Counted from the stretch's first letter, positions 16,632-26,389 are shown. The stretch is 64,000 bases of DNA from Bacteriovoracaceae bacterium UBA3083 (GCA_002366565.1 DFBJ01000013.1:620001-684000); one strand, 5' to 3'. The notes: generated from the sequence alone by a model not told the origin. Program-made: numbers and translations.

Positions 16632-18137
16632 CTATACTGAAGGATAAATCTCTTCCAGGCTTTTAACTTCAACAGCAGATATCCTTCTAAAGATATCGTT
16701 TCGTTTTAGTTTGTCTGGGTGATCTAACCCTGCACTTGCTAGGATCTCTCTAACTGACCCTACAGTTTCCTGATGGAAGTTATTTATCCTGACCCCTTTA
16801 TTTTCAACATCAAGACCCCAAGATAAACTCTTATCCTGAGTTGCGATTCCTGCCGGACATTTATTTGTATTACAAATTAGTGCCTGTATACAACCAAGAG
16901 CAAGCATCATCGCTCTTGCTGAATAACATGCGTCTGCTCCAAGCGAAATTGCTCTAATGATATGAAAGCCAGTAATAATTTTTCCTGAGACCATTACCTT
17001 TACCTGATCTCTAATTCCATATTTCTTTAAAAGGTTACAAGCAAGAACTATCCCCTCAGTCATTGGAGTTCCTAAACTATCAGAGAACTCTAAAGGTGCT
17101 GCACCAGTACCACCTTCACCACCATCTATAACAATATAGTCAGGATAGTTATCCCTCTCTTTCATTGTTTTACAAAGTTCTTCAAATTCATGAATCTTAC
17201 CAAAACAAAGCTTAATCCCTATTGGTTTTCCACCACTAAGGTCTCTAAGTTTTTGAATAAAATCTATGAGTCCGTCGCTATTATTAAACTCTGTATGACC
17301 AGGAGGAGAAATTACTGCAACATATGGTTTAACCCCTCTTATTCGAGCAATCTCTGGAGTATTTTTCTTCGCAGGTAAAATTCCACCATGACCAGGCTTA
17401 GCACCTTGAGATAATTTAATTTCAATCATTTTTACAGATTCACGAGTTGCATTCTCTACAAACTTCTCATCAGAAAAGTTACCATCATGATCTCTAGCAC
17501 CGAAATAGCCTGTTCCGATTTGCCAAATAATATGTCCACCGTGCTTAAGGTGAAAATCGCTAATACTCCCCTCTCCTGTATTCTGAGCGAATCCTCCAAG
17601 ACTTGCTCCCTTATTCAATGCTTCCACAGCATTACCACTAAGAGATCCGTAACTCATTGCTGAGATATTTAAGATACTCGCATTATATTTTTGAGTGCAG
17701 TGTTTAGAACCGATTTCAACCTTTAAGTTTCCTAGTGGAACTTCATGCTCACTCAAAGGGTACATCGAGTGATTGATCCATTCATAGCCAGGGTCGTATA
17801 CATTAACTTGAGTACCAAAAGGTTTTGTTCTAAGAACTCTCTTAGCCCTTTGGTAAACAACACTTCTATTAATTCTATTAATTGGCGTCCCATCAGTGTC
17901 ACTCTCAACAAAGTACTGATAAATCTTTGGGCGCAGCTCTTCCATTACATACCGAAGACGTCCAAAGAGTGGATAATTTTTTTTAATGGTATGCTTAGTT
18001 TGAAGTAAGTCATAGGTTCCAACGAGCCAAGACGGGAGAAGAAAAACTAACGAAATAGACCAAAGCGGATGTAAGTAGAACAAGTAGGCCGTAACAGGAA
18101 TAGTTACAACGCAATATATAACGAACCATTTTCTCAT
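16632..18137 (-). CDS. FMN-binding glutamate synthase-like protein, membrane-anchored
   Basis: The 501-residue protein is a stand-alone homologue of the FMN/synthase domain of GltB. Visible marks are NISAMSYGSLSGNAVEALNK, GAKPGHGGILPAKK, IDGGEGGTGAAPLEF and the cysteine cluster CIQALICNTNKCPAGIATQ that in GltB binds a 3Fe-4S cluster. Two hydrophobic helices occupy residues 1-45, so it is probably tethered to the inner membrane. It lacks the glutaminase and C-terminal domains. The physiological reaction of this single-domain family is not established. It is monocistronic. Confidence 0.85.
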   Translation of the reverse strand: MRKWFVIYCVVTIPVTAYLFYLHPLWSISLVFLLPSWLVGTYDLLQTKHTIKKNYPLFGRLRYVMEELRPKIYQYFVESDTDGTPINRINRSVVYQRAKRVLRTKPFGTQVNVYDPGYEWINHSMYPLSEHEVPLGNLKVEIGSKHCTQKYNASILNISAMSYGSLSGNAVEALNKGASLGGFAQNTGEGSISDFHLKHGGHIIWQIGTGYFGARDHDGNFSDEKFVENATRESVKMIEIKLSQGAKPGHGGILPAKKNTPEIARIRGVKPYVAVISPPGHTEFNNSDGLIDFIQKLRDLSGGKPIGIKLCFGKIHEFEELCKTMKERDNYPDYIVIDGGEGGTGAAPLEFSDSLGTPMTEGIVLACNLLKKYGIRDQVKVMVSGKIITGFHIIRAISLGADACYSARAMMLALGCIQALICNTNKCPAGIATQDKSLSWGLDVENKGVRINNFHQETVGSVREILASAGLDHPDKLKRNDIFRRISAVEVKSLEEIYPSV

Positions 18138-18390
18138 AAATTTCTCCCTTAATTCATTATATATTGGATAGTTAAATAAGAAAGAAGCATAATCTACTCT
18201 CTTTAGTCAGACCCTTTTGCTCCTCAAATCATAATTTGAATAAATATTATGCATTTAAAAACAAGGTGAATTACTCTCTCCATATGTAACCAATTGAAAT
18301 TATATGAATATTTTTCAGACATTTTAAATAATGCCTTGCCAATGAAGCTGTTATTAAAGTAAAAAATCATTTAATTTATTAGGATTTTAT

Positions 18391-18876
18391 ATGCATTGCC
18401 CAATCTGCCATATTACTGACACAAAAGTTATAGACTCTCGCTTAATGCCAGACGGACTGAGTGTGCGCAGAAGAAGAAAATGTGATGGTTGTGACAATAG
18501 ATTTACAACATATGAAAAAATCCAAATTCAAATGCCTGCTGTTTTAAAACATGATGGTAGACGTGAAAGTTACAATAGAGAAAAAATCTTAAGTGGTCTA
18601 AAAAAAGCATCACAAAAAAGACCGGTATCAACAGAAGACCTTGAAAAACTAATGGAAACAATTGAAAAGCATATGCTTGAACATTATCCAAAAGAAGTCC
18701 CTGCAAATGTTATCGGTGAATTAACAATGAAAGAACTACTTCATCTTGACCCAGTCGCATATACTCGATTCGCTTCGTTCTATTGGGATTATAAAGATAT
18801 TGAAGGATTTGTATCTTCTTTACTTAAAAACCTTACCGCCTCAAAAGGAGTAGAACGTGAGCAACTTCAGCAATAA
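18391..18876 (+). CDS. nrdR: Transcriptional repressor NrdR
   Basis: The 161-residue protein has an N-terminal zinc ribbon (CPIC at 3-6 and CDGC), the basic SVRRRRKCDGCDNRFTTYE, and an ATP-cone domain. It is the (d)ATP-sensing repressor of ribonucleotide reductase genes, none of which are in the window. The last 20 bases overlap the start of nusB, an arrangement also known in other bacteria. Confidence 0.96.
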   Translation: MHCPICHITDTKVIDSRLMPDGLSVRRRRKCDGCDNRFTTYEKIQIQMPAVLKHDGRRESYNREKILSGLKKASQKRPVSTEDLEKLMETIEKHMLEHYPKEVPANVIGELTMKELLHLDPVAYTRFASFYWDYKDIEGFVSSLLKNLTASKGVEREQLQQ

Positions 18877-19330
18877 ATCAATTGCCAGAGAATTTTCATT
18901 TAAATTAATTTATAAAGTTTTATGCTCAAATGAGAACTTACTAGAGCTTGTTCTTACTAAGAACCCTAAAGCAGAGTATGAAAGGTTTATTGAAGAATTT
19001 ATCAACTCATGTGTTGAGCCTGATGATGAACATCCAAATAACCAACTTCCATCAGGGTCTCAGAACTTTGCTCTTTCTCTTTGCCAAGGTGTTTTTGCGA
19101 ATAAGGTAAACCTAGAAGATGAGATCGGAAAAAGACTTCATAAAAGAAAAGTACACCAGTTAGAAAAGATAGATTATGCCCTACTTATGCTAGGAGCCTA
19201 TGAAATCACTTCTGTAGAAGACACTCCTAAAGCAGTCGTTATTGATGAAATGATTAACCTTGCTAAGAAGTTTGGATCTGCAGATTCATACTCTTTTATA
19301 AACGGTACTCTAGACTCTATTGGAAAGTAA
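18857..19330 (+). CDS. nusB: Transcription antitermination factor NusB
   Basis: The 157-residue helical protein starts at GTG 18857 behind AAAAGGAG. NusB marks are SIAREFSFKLIYKVL at the start, LEKIDYALLMLGAYEI, and the C-terminal TPKAVVIDEMINLAKKFGS. It works with NusE on boxA in rRNA antitermination. It has a moderately longer middle loop than E. coli NusB (139). Confidence 0.9.
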   Translation: MSNFSNKSIAREFSFKLIYKVLCSNENLLELVLTKNPKAEYERFIEEFINSCVEPDDEHPNNQLPSGSQNFALSLCQGVFANKVNLEDEIGKRLHKRKVHQLEKIDYALLMLGAYEITSVEDTPKAVVIDEMINLAKKFGSADSYSFINGTLDSIGK

Positions 19331-19331
19331 T

Positions 19332-19724
19332 ATGAATGAAGAATTATTAAAAACAATTGATAATTCTATAAATACGGTCCTGTGGATTAACAAAGAGAAT
19401 TTCCACAACTCGAGTCTTTATTTTCAAGAATTTAACTACTTATTAGATGGAGTTCTAGAGAATAAAAAAGAAAACCTAGAAGGTCTTTATCAAACTAAAA
19501 ACTTTCATAAAGATATCAACATAGCATTAATAGAAAAAGGTCCACAACAATCTGTAGTTGATGCTTCTGGACCTATCCTATCTCTAATTACTAAAAACTC
19601 TTCTACTAAAGTTTTATTAGTTCATGAAAATGTAGAAGATAAGCTAGTAGATAAATTCAAAAAGAAATTTAAGAATCATGATTTTATAGAGTTCAAAGCT
19701 CAAGCAGAGAATAAAGATGCGTAA
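19332..19724 (+). CDS. Unrecognised small protein following nusB
   Basis: I chose ATG 19332, 2 bases after the nusB stop with GGAAAG upstream, giving 130 residues; a TTG at 19320 would add four. It is hydrophilic and helical with no signal peptide, and I do not recognise a domain. Its stop overlaps the start of the exported protein downstream by 8 bases, so it belongs to the nrdR-nusB operon. Confidence 0.7.
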   Translation: MNEELLKTIDNSINTVLWINKENFHNSSLYFQEFNYLLDGVLENKKENLEGLYQTKNFHKDINIALIEKGPQQSVVDASGPILSLITKNSSTKVLLVHENVEDKLVDKFKKKFKNHDFIEFKAQAENKDA

Positions 19725-20319
19725 AGTTCTAATTTCCTTATTCATGACATTACTTTCTGCTACTACGTTTGCAGACTGTGAAGCAGAATATAGTAAGTTC
19801 AAACTGCTAGCGCTTACTGAACCAGTGACAACACCGGCCAGGACAGGACTCTATTTCTCTAGTGGAGCAATTTCTTCAACTGGTGCAAGTCTCATTGGTA
19901 CACTTTCATTAAACTTTGAACTAAGTACTGCTGGAGTTCTCTACGGTGCAGCTTTCACATATGAAGGTACCTACTTTATCAAAGCAACTATTGCGAACTT
20001 TAAAAAGTTTAAGGGACGAGCAATTGCGCAAAAGCTAATCATTGAATCGAAGATAGGTTTTGGAGACACTCTCGAAGAATTTATTGATGACGTTAATGAA
20101 AACCTCAATGAATATACTCAACTTTCGAGAGAGCAAATCATAGATGAAGTACTACTTGGTAATTCAACCTTTGATTTTTGCCAAACCAGAGAGACAATGT
20201 TTACGGCCAATAACATTAAAAATCACATTGTAAGAAAATATACTTTCGACTTAGGTACGGACTCTGACTTTGATGACGATTTAGATATTGATATTATTGA
20301 AGGCGGATACGAAGACTAA
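19717..20319 (+). CDS. Exported unrecognised protein
   Basis: The 200-residue protein has a signal peptide (MRKVLISLFMTLLSATTFAD, cleavage after TFA). A middle stretch of about 45 residues is hydrophobic and Gly/Ser-rich (SSGAISSTGASLIGTLSL), perhaps a membrane hairpin. The C-terminus is very acidic (DLGTDSDFDDDLDIDI). Two cysteines (near residues 21 and 167) could pair. It is last in the nrdR operon and followed by a terminator. Confidence 0.75.
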   Translation: MRKVLISLFMTLLSATTFADCEAEYSKFKLLALTEPVTTPARTGLYFSSGAISSTGASLIGTLSLNFELSTAGVLYGAAFTYEGTYFIKATIANFKKFKGRAIAQKLIIESKIGFGDTLEEFIDDVNENLNEYTQLSREQIIDEVLLGNSTFDFCQTRETMFTANNIKNHIVRKYTFDLGTDSDFDDDLDIDIIEGGYED

Positions 20320-20342
20320 AAAACCGGCCGAAGCCGGTTTTT
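20320..20342 (+). terminator. Rho-independent terminator, shared by convergent genes
   Basis: AAAACCGGC (20320-20328), loop CGAA, GCCGGTTTTT (20333-20342). The symmetrical A and T flanks suit both the rightward operon and the leftward methyltransferase. Confidence 0.88.
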
Positions 20343-20347
20343 CTATA

Positions 20348-21136
20348 TTATTTTAAAGCACAAATATAAGTTACCCATGATTCACAATTCTCTTCAACCT
20401 TGGTTGGATAGAAGTTTCCATCTCCACCACCGTCGCCATCTTCGCCTTCCCAATAAGGAATAACACTAGAGAAACCTGCATCTTTCATAATATCTTGAAG
20501 CTCTTTAAGTCCCCACATTCTCCAATTATAAGAAAATACCTTTTCGTGTTTCTTACCTTGGTATTTAAAGTGGATATAATACTGAACTTCAGATGTTATT
20601 GGGTTATAGCTGTCACAGTCCCAAAAGTAAGTATGATCATCATGTTCAGTCTCTTCAACCATCTCTTGACAGGCTTCTGTTCCTCCAAAAAGGTCAATAA
20701 AGAATGCACCATTATCATTAAGCCCTTCTCTTACTTTCTTGAAGTAGTTTAGAAGAACTTCTCTCTCTTTAAAAATAAAGTAAGAAAAATTAAAAGCTAC
20801 GATAACATCTGATTTGAAATCTCTGTCTTCTAAAACATTACCTTCAATATATTGCATTCTAGCTTGTTCAGCTGGAGTTAATTTTGAGTAATGGTTATCT
20901 TTACCATAGTTAATAGGCTCAATGTCGAAATCAACACCCCAGGCCTTGTGGTCAGAAGATTGTTTAACCCAATCACATGCCATTGCAGCAGTACCACCAA
21001 AATCTTCTCTTAAAGAGAGTGGCTTCTTTTTAAAGAATTTACGGTATTCCTTATTAATAAAATCAATATCTGTTTCATGGTTCTGCACTGAAGTTTCATA
21101 TAGTTTATACTTATCTTCAAATGATAGCTTTGCCAT
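20348..21136 (-). CDS. Class I SAM-dependent methyltransferase
   Basis: The protein has 262 residues from ATG 21136 (AGGAG lies 7 bases upstream; a TTG one codon earlier is less likely). SAM-binding motif I is in LREDFGGTAAMACDW, followed by an acidic residue in WGVDFDIEP and IVAFNFSYFIFK (motif IV region). A glycine and acidic tract (WEGEDGDGGGDG) lies near the C-terminus. The substrate cannot be told. Confidence 0.8.
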   Translation of the reverse strand: MAKLSFEDKYKLYETSVQNHETDIDFINKEYRKFFKKKPLSLREDFGGTAAMACDWVKQSSDHKAWGVDFDIEPINYGKDNHYSKLTPAEQARMQYIEGNVLEDRDFKSDVIVAFNFSYFIFKEREVLLNYFKKVREGLNDNGAFFIDLFGGTEACQEMVEETEHDDHTYFWDCDSYNPITSEVQYYIHFKYQGKKHEKVFSYNWRMWGLKELQDIMKDAGFSSVIPYWEGEDGDGGGDGNFYPTKVEENCESWVTYICALK

Positions 21137-21212
21137 CAAGGACTCCTCTATATAATTTTTTTAAAAATGTATCATAGTTCAAATAGAAAGTTGAAGAGAT
21201 AATAGTAGAAAA

Positions 21213-21593
21213 CTAATATTCTTCGTAAGACTTCACTTCTTTTATTGAGGATCCAAACTTTGTATTTATCTCATTTTTTACTGCAAAGCGCTGATCATTA
21301 GTTACATACACAGATCTCGCAAGCTCTACAAACTTGGAACTGAAGTCCTTAGCCATTTCACACTCTCTGATATCATCTTCAATCTCCCAAAGATCAGAAT
21401 TGATCAATTCTAACTTATCAAGATAGTGATTTATATTATTAAGTTCAAGATCGTTTAGAGTTGAACATAAAGCCCTGTGCTCAAAGTCTACGTGTTTAAC
21501 TTTTTCTGAGTCAGTAATCTTCTTTAACTTAATTCTCAGTATAGATATTTTATCTACTAATTCACCTAGTGATACTTCACAAAGAATCTTCAT
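21213..21593 (-). CDS. DUF6165 family protein
   Basis: The 126-residue protein matches the DUF6165 pattern as I recall it: SLGELVDKISILRIKLKKI near the start, LWEIEDDIREC in the middle, and VELARSVYVTNDQRFAVKNEI near the end. Function is unknown. Its start overlaps the greB stop by 4 bases (ATGA-type), so it is coupled to greB. Confidence 0.75.
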   Translation of the reverse strand: MKILCEVSLGELVDKISILRIKLKKITDSEKVKHVDFEHRALCSTLNDLELNNINHYLDKLELINSDLWEIEDDIRECEMAKDFSSKFVELARSVYVTNDQRFAVKNEINTKFGSSIKEVKSYEEY

Positions 21594-22099
21594 ATTATTT
21601 CCCTATATTCAATTTTAATTATTTCAAGCTCAAAACATTCTTTTGGCGCTTTCACTTCGACACAGTCTCCGACCATCTTTCCAAGTAATGATTTACCAAT
21701 TGGAGACTTCCAGCTGATCCATCCCTTACTTACTTCCACTTCATCAACACCAACAATAGAGTACGACCTCTGTTCTCCATCTTCATCCTCAACTGTAACA
21801 GTTGCGGAGAATTGAACCTTGCTAGACTTCATTTCGATGGGATTTATGACTACAGCATCCGATAATCTTTTCTTTAAAAATCTTAATCTTCGATCTATTT
21901 CTCGAAGCCTCTTCTTTCCATATATATAGTCTGCATTTTCTGATCTATCTCCATTTCCTGCGGCCCAAGCAATAACCTTTGTAGTCTCAGGTCTTTCTAC
22001 CTTTAACAAGTTCTCCATTTCATTAGAGAGTCTACTAAAGCAAGCTGGAGTCATATAGTTCGACTTATTTGTTTTCAGAAATAAATCCCTTGATTGCAT
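21590..22099 (-). CDS. greB: GreB-type transcription elongation factor
   Basis: The 169-residue protein has an N-terminal coiled coil containing the Gre tip acidic motif (GDRSENADYIYGKKRLREID) and a C-terminal FKBP-like domain (SYSIVGVDEVE, then WISWKSPIGKSLLG). It rescues backtracked RNA polymerase. The start overlaps the phosphatase gene by 35 bases; the segment KSNYMTPACFSRL aligns with other GreB N-termini, so coding does extend upstream of Met16. Confidence 0.88.
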   Translation of the reverse strand: MQSRDLFLKTNKSNYMTPACFSRLSNEMENLLKVERPETTKVIAWAAGNGDRSENADYIYGKKRLREIDRRLRFLKKRLSDAVVINPIEMKSSKVQFSATVTVEDEDGEQRSYSIVGVDEVEVSKGWISWKSPIGKSLLGKMVGDCVEVKAPKECFELEIIKIEYREII

Positions 22100-22523
22100 C
22101 TTCTAAAATATCAATCACTTCAAAAAATCCATTCTCCCCCCCATAATAAGGGTCTGGAACCTCTGAAGCTTTTTCTTCTGTGCAGTAGTCAGTGATGAGA
22201 AAAACTTTATTTAAATCTTCGTCTCTATTACTTAGATCTCTAATATTTCTATAATTACTTTCATCCATAACTAAAATATAATCAAATTTTTCAAAATCAT
22301 TTTGCTTAAACTGTCTTGAACGAATGGACTCTAAGTCATAACCTCTTTGTTTGGCACTATCTCTCATTCTAAGGTCTGCTTTTTCGCCAGCATGAACAGC
22401 ACTTGTTCCAGCAGAGTCACAGGTAAAATTAAGATTACCTCTATCTATTTCATGACTAAAAATGACTTCGGCCATTGGAGATCTGCAAATATTTCCAAGA
22501 CAGACAAATAAAACACTTTTCAT
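22065..22523 (-). CDS. Low molecular weight protein-tyrosine phosphatase family
   Basis: The 152-residue protein has the P-loop C-x5-R (VCLGNICRS, Cys8 and Arg14) and the general-acid aspartate in VPDPYYGG. Residues, length and fold are standard for the family. A physiological substrate cannot be inferred; neighbours are greB and DUF6165, with which it overlaps. Confidence 0.9.
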   Translation of the reverse strand: MKSVLFVCLGNICRSPMAEVIFSHEIDRGNLNFTCDSAGTSAVHAGEKADLRMRDSAKQRGYDLESIRSRQFKQNDFEKFDYILVMDESNYRNIRDLSNRDEDLNKVFLITDYCTEEKASEVPDPYYGGENGFFEVIDILEDAIKGFISENK

Positions 22524-22595
22524 CCATACCCCTTAAACTTTAACTATAGCTAGATTTTCAATTATATTCTATCATGGATTGATAGGAGTAGTTTT

Positions 22596-23138
22596 ATGGC
22601 AATTAAAGAATTAACACGAATGGGAAACCCAGTACTTAGAAAAGTCGCTAAAGAGTATGAGTTATCAGAAGTTGGTTCTCAGTCCTTTCTAAGTTTAATA
22701 GAAGACCTTATTGATACTATGAATGAAAATGGTGGCATTGGTATCGCAGCCCCTCAAATAGGAATCTCTACTCAAGTTGCAATTATAAAACTACCAGAAG
22801 ATTCTGGGAGATACTCTGATGTAGAAGCAAGTGAGCTATTCATTATTATCAACCCAAAGATCGAAGTTGTAGATTCCGAAAAACAAGGATTCTGGGAAGG
22901 GTGTCTTTCAGTTCCTGGATTACGAGGATTTGTCGAAAGGCCCAAGAAAGTTAAAGTTACCTACTTTGATAAAGATGCGACTAAAAAAGAAATTATACTA
23001 GAGGGCTTTCTCTCTACAGTTTTTCAGCATGAACTCGACCATCTATTTGGAAAACTCTATGTAGATAGAATTACTGACTTAACTAAACTAAGTTATGAAG
23101 AAGAATATCTAGACTATTGGATAGATAGTTCTAACTAG
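22596..23138 (+). CDS. def: Peptide deformylase
   Basis: The 180-residue metalloprotease has all three motifs: GIGIAAPQIG, EGCLSVPG (metal Cys) and QHELDHLFG (two metal His and catalytic Glu). It removes formyl from nascent proteins. The ATG follows TAGGAG. Confidence 0.96.
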   Translation: MAIKELTRMGNPVLRKVAKEYELSEVGSQSFLSLIEDLIDTMNENGGIGIAAPQIGISTQVAIIKLPEDSGRYSDVEASELFIIINPKIEVVDSEKQGFWEGCLSVPGLRGFVERPKKVKVTYFDKDATKKEIILEGFLSTVFQHELDHLFGKLYVDRITDLTKLSYEEEYLDYWIDSSN

Positions 23139-23219
23139 CTGATTTAGCGTCCTTAAGAATAAATTAAGATAAACAAAATCCCTCAAATACCGATAAAGAT
23201 AGAGATAAGAGGGATACAA

Positions 23220-24488
23220 TTGAAATTTTTAAATGACTATAAACATATTTTAATTTGGATTCCGTTTACGGTATTTATATTTACTATAAGTGCCTACTTT
23301 CTCTCTAATTTCTATGGCCCATATTATCAATATTGGCAGAGTCAGTATCAAGAGAATCAACAAGAAAGGAGCATAGCAAGCTCAATTGGAAATCTTGAAC
23401 TTGATGCCTACAAAGACTATTTTTATAATAATTCTTTTAATAAATATCTAAATTATAAGATATCAGCAGATGTCTGGATGAGTCATACAGAACCTAAAGC
23501 TATGCAAGTTGTTAAAGACTCATTCCAAAATTCTCTTAAAGATACACTAGAAGAAAGTACAGATATAAAAAATCATTTTGAGCTTTTACTCCAACAAAGG
23601 TTAATGGCAACTCTCATTGAAAATTTCATTAACCAACTTAATAGAAACAAAATCCTTGATGGTAAATTTCAGATCGATATTAATTTCAAACCACATTTTG
23701 AACAGAATTTAAATTATGAAAAAGAACATTCAGCTGGAAAGCTTGTTAACCTCAATCAATATACACTTAAAGAAGAAATAGAAAATAATAAAGCAACGTT
23801 AATTCAATCAGTAGTAGACACACCAATGCCTTCAACTCATAAGAAGTATCAATATGGCGGTGGAATTATCAGTATCTTTATTAATCTTCAAAAAGGACAT
23901 GGTCATGAGAATTTTGCTCAATTAAAATTCAGGAGATACTTCAGAGCAAATAAGCTTACTAGGCCTGACATTAAAATATCCTCAGAAGAACTCAAGTTAA
24001 AAATGCTTCACCTTGTACCGACAAATGTTAGCAAGCATAACTTTATGACAATAGACCTTTGTAAAAGGTTTTCTTTAGAAACTGGTAAATCAATTAAAGA
24101 GAAAGTTGTTTTTCACTTTGGAAAAGTTGTTCCATCAGTTATTCAAGATGGACAGTGGCTAATAAAAAAGACAACTCCAAATCAAAGAAGATCAATTGTA
24201 ACTGGAGACTTTTTTCTACACGGTAAATATTTTAAAGAAAAAACTAAATTAAAATCAAAATTAAAACTAGAAAAGCTCGTCTACTCTTTTCACAATAATA
24301 GCTTCACAAAAGATTCAGAAATTTCTGTTCAACTATACAATAGAGGCCCTGCTCAGATTGATACAGACCAAGAGAGCACGTATATAAAGGATATATTTAT
24401 AAAAAGTTCAGCTCCACAATTAATCAAAGTTCTTGAGCTAGAAGAGTTTCTCTATGACAATAACCAAATAAGAGGAGAGATTCTTTGA
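23220..24488 (+). CDS. Unrecognised protein with one N-terminal transmembrane helix
   Basis: The 422-residue protein starts at TTG 23220 behind AGAGGGA. A single helix (ILIWIPFTVFIFTISAYFL) near residue 10-30 anchors a large, probably periplasmic domain rich in Lys, Asn and aromatic residues. I do not recognise a domain. The stop overlaps the TTG of the PLD-like gene (TTGA), so the two products are probably made together and may interact. Confidence 0.7.
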   Translation: MKFLNDYKHILIWIPFTVFIFTISAYFLSNFYGPYYQYWQSQYQENQQERSIASSIGNLELDAYKDYFYNNSFNKYLNYKISADVWMSHTEPKAMQVVKDSFQNSLKDTLEESTDIKNHFELLLQQRLMATLIENFINQLNRNKILDGKFQIDINFKPHFEQNLNYEKEHSAGKLVNLNQYTLKEEIENNKATLIQSVVDTPMPSTHKKYQYGGGIISIFINLQKGHGHENFAQLKFRRYFRANKLTRPDIKISSEELKLKMLHLVPTNVSKHNFMTIDLCKRFSLETGKSIKEKVVFHFGKVVPSVIQDGQWLIKKTTPNQRRSIVTGDFFLHGKYFKEKTKLKSKLKLEKLVYSFHNNSFTKDSEISVQLYNRGPAQIDTDQESTYIKDIFIKSSAPQLIKVLELEEFLYDNNQIRGEIL

Positions 24489-26389
24489 GATTAATCTTTC
24501 CCCTCATCCTATTCTTGCTTATCCTTCCTAGTTTCGCAGAGGAATTTCATTTACTTTCACGAATAGAGCAGGATCAATACTACAGAGATTTATATCCACT
24601 TATACATGAACATAACGAGTATAGTGCTATCAATCACTTTAAAAACAAGTATCAATCTTTAAATATCTCTAAAAGAAAAAAGGCCTTAAACTTAGTTAAT
24701 GAACTAAATTCAATTATTCCTTCTCCTTTCTTAAGACCCCTTATCCACTGGAAATTAATTTCTCCAGACAAAGAAAAGCTGGCCCAGGTTATGACATATA
24801 TAATGACCTATAAGGCTCATGCGCTAAGAGATTATTATCAATCTCCACTTTTAACGAGTTCTCAAAAAACAAAAGCAAAAGAACTAATAAGTTCAATCTA
24901 TCACCGAGAAGATTTTACAAAGAGTGATTTAGTTACCTTATTAACAGAAGATTTCAATCAAAAGTCTGAAATAATAACAAGCTTCAAAAAAATGGAAGAT
25001 TTCATCACTGCAATTAAAGAAACAGAACCACTCTCCTTCAATTTTTTAAACTACAATAATATTACACCTTATACTCTTAATTTCTCAGGTTTCATTCCAG
25101 GCAATCAAGTTGAAATCTTCAGTAATAACTTTCTAGATGTAGAAAGAATGGAGCTCTACTCTCAAGATATTAATTTTGATACTTTAAAATTCAATAATAA
25201 AGAGCACCCAGCATTTAAAACTGAATCTGTATTTGTTCAACTAAAGAAAATGATCAAAGAAGCAAATCATTCTATTTTTATCAGTGTAAAAGATATTAAT
25301 GGTTCTTTAGGTCTTGCAGCGATGAAACATGTAATAAATCAAACCAAGGAAAAAATAAAAAACAATCCGAACTTTAAAGTATTAATTTTAAATCAAGAGG
25401 ATACTCCATTTATTCACTTTATAAAAAATCAAATTAATAGTGATCTTAATTTAAATAAAAGTATTCATATTTTTGACGCAAGAATGAGTTCTAAAAAAAA
25501 TAATTCAAAAGTAATTGTCATAGATGCAAATACAGAAAGGCCAACAGCTTTAATTGGGTCCAAGAATTGGAGTGATCACAATGGAGGATACTATTTTGAT
25601 AATTCTATTTTAGTAAAAGGACCTGGTGCTGCTCTCATTCAAAATAGCTTCTATCATGATTTAAAGTCTATAAAAGTAAAAAAAGAAATACTTGATCATT
25701 TTAAAATTTCTCGTAAGTCTTATCCTTATACTGGAGATCAAACAATTCGATTAACTGAATCAAGTCTAGACAATAAGATTAATAACTCTCGAGATACTCT
25801 TATAGATATGATCAAGAATGCGAAGTCTCATATCTATATGGAACAATTGTACCTTTATGATACTTATATTATTAATGCTCTTATAAAAAGAAAAATGGAA
25901 GTACCAGAGATTGATATCCGAATTCTTGCTGATCACAATAATAATATAGGTTTAAATGGATTACCCAACACAATTTATCTGAGAGAACTTAAGCTGTATA
26001 ATATTCAAGTTAAAGCAAGAATGCCTTTTTCATTAACATTAAAGACTCCCAAAGGAGTAGAAAAAGAACTTCATCAAGAAAATCATCGAAATACTATTTC
26101 TGTAGATGGTAAAACTCTACACACAGGATCAGCTTCAATGTCTCCAGAGTCTCTTCAGGGACATACCAGAGAAATTGGAATTCAAATTTATGATACTTCA
26201 TCAATTAGAAAATTTGAGACCAACTTTCTCATCTCTTGGAATGATAGAAATAAAGTGATGGATTTAGATATTGAGAACTTTAGAGCAAAAAATAAAACTG
26301 AAAGAATTTCGAGAGAAATCTCATCCCTTATTAATGCAGTAGCTTCTAAAATCTTAGCTGCTAAAGATGAGATTATTAATCAGTTTTAA
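24485..26389 (+). CDS. Exported phospholipase-D-like protein with two degenerate HKD motifs
   Basis: The 634-residue protein has a signal peptide (RLIFPLILFLLILPSFAE). Two PLD half-domains are visible. The first contains NSKVIVID (N340-D347) followed by ALIGSKNWSDH. The second contains HRNTISVD (H534-D541) followed by LHTGSASMS and REIGIQI. A true HKD motif is H-x-K-x4-D: the first half has Asn for His, the second has Asn for Lys. It may be a binding protein or a membrane remodelling factor rather than a standard phosphodiesterase. It overlaps the upstream membrane protein gene by 4 bases. Confidence 0.75.
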   Translation: MRLIFPLILFLLILPSFAEEFHLLSRIEQDQYYRDLYPLIHEHNEYSAINHFKNKYQSLNISKRKKALNLVNELNSIIPSPFLRPLIHWKLISPDKEKLAQVMTYIMTYKAHALRDYYQSPLLTSSQKTKAKELISSIYHREDFTKSDLVTLLTEDFNQKSEIITSFKKMEDFITAIKETEPLSFNFLNYNNITPYTLNFSGFIPGNQVEIFSNNFLDVERMELYSQDINFDTLKFNNKEHPAFKTESVFVQLKKMIKEANHSIFISVKDINGSLGLAAMKHVINQTKEKIKNNPNFKVLILNQEDTPFIHFIKNQINSDLNLNKSIHIFDARMSSKKNNSKVIVIDANTERPTALIGSKNWSDHNGGYYFDNSILVKGPGAALIQNSFYHDLKSIKVKKEILDHFKISRKSYPYTGDQTIRLTESSLDNKINNSRDTLIDMIKNAKSHIYMEQLYLYDTYIINALIKRKMEVPEIDIRILADHNNNIGLNGLPNTIYLRELKLYNIQVKARMPFSLTLKTPKGVEKELHQENHRNTISVDGKTLHTGSASMSPESLQGHTREIGIQIYDTSSIRKFETNFLISWNDRNKVMDLDIENFRAKNKTERISREISSLINAVASKILAAKDEIINQF

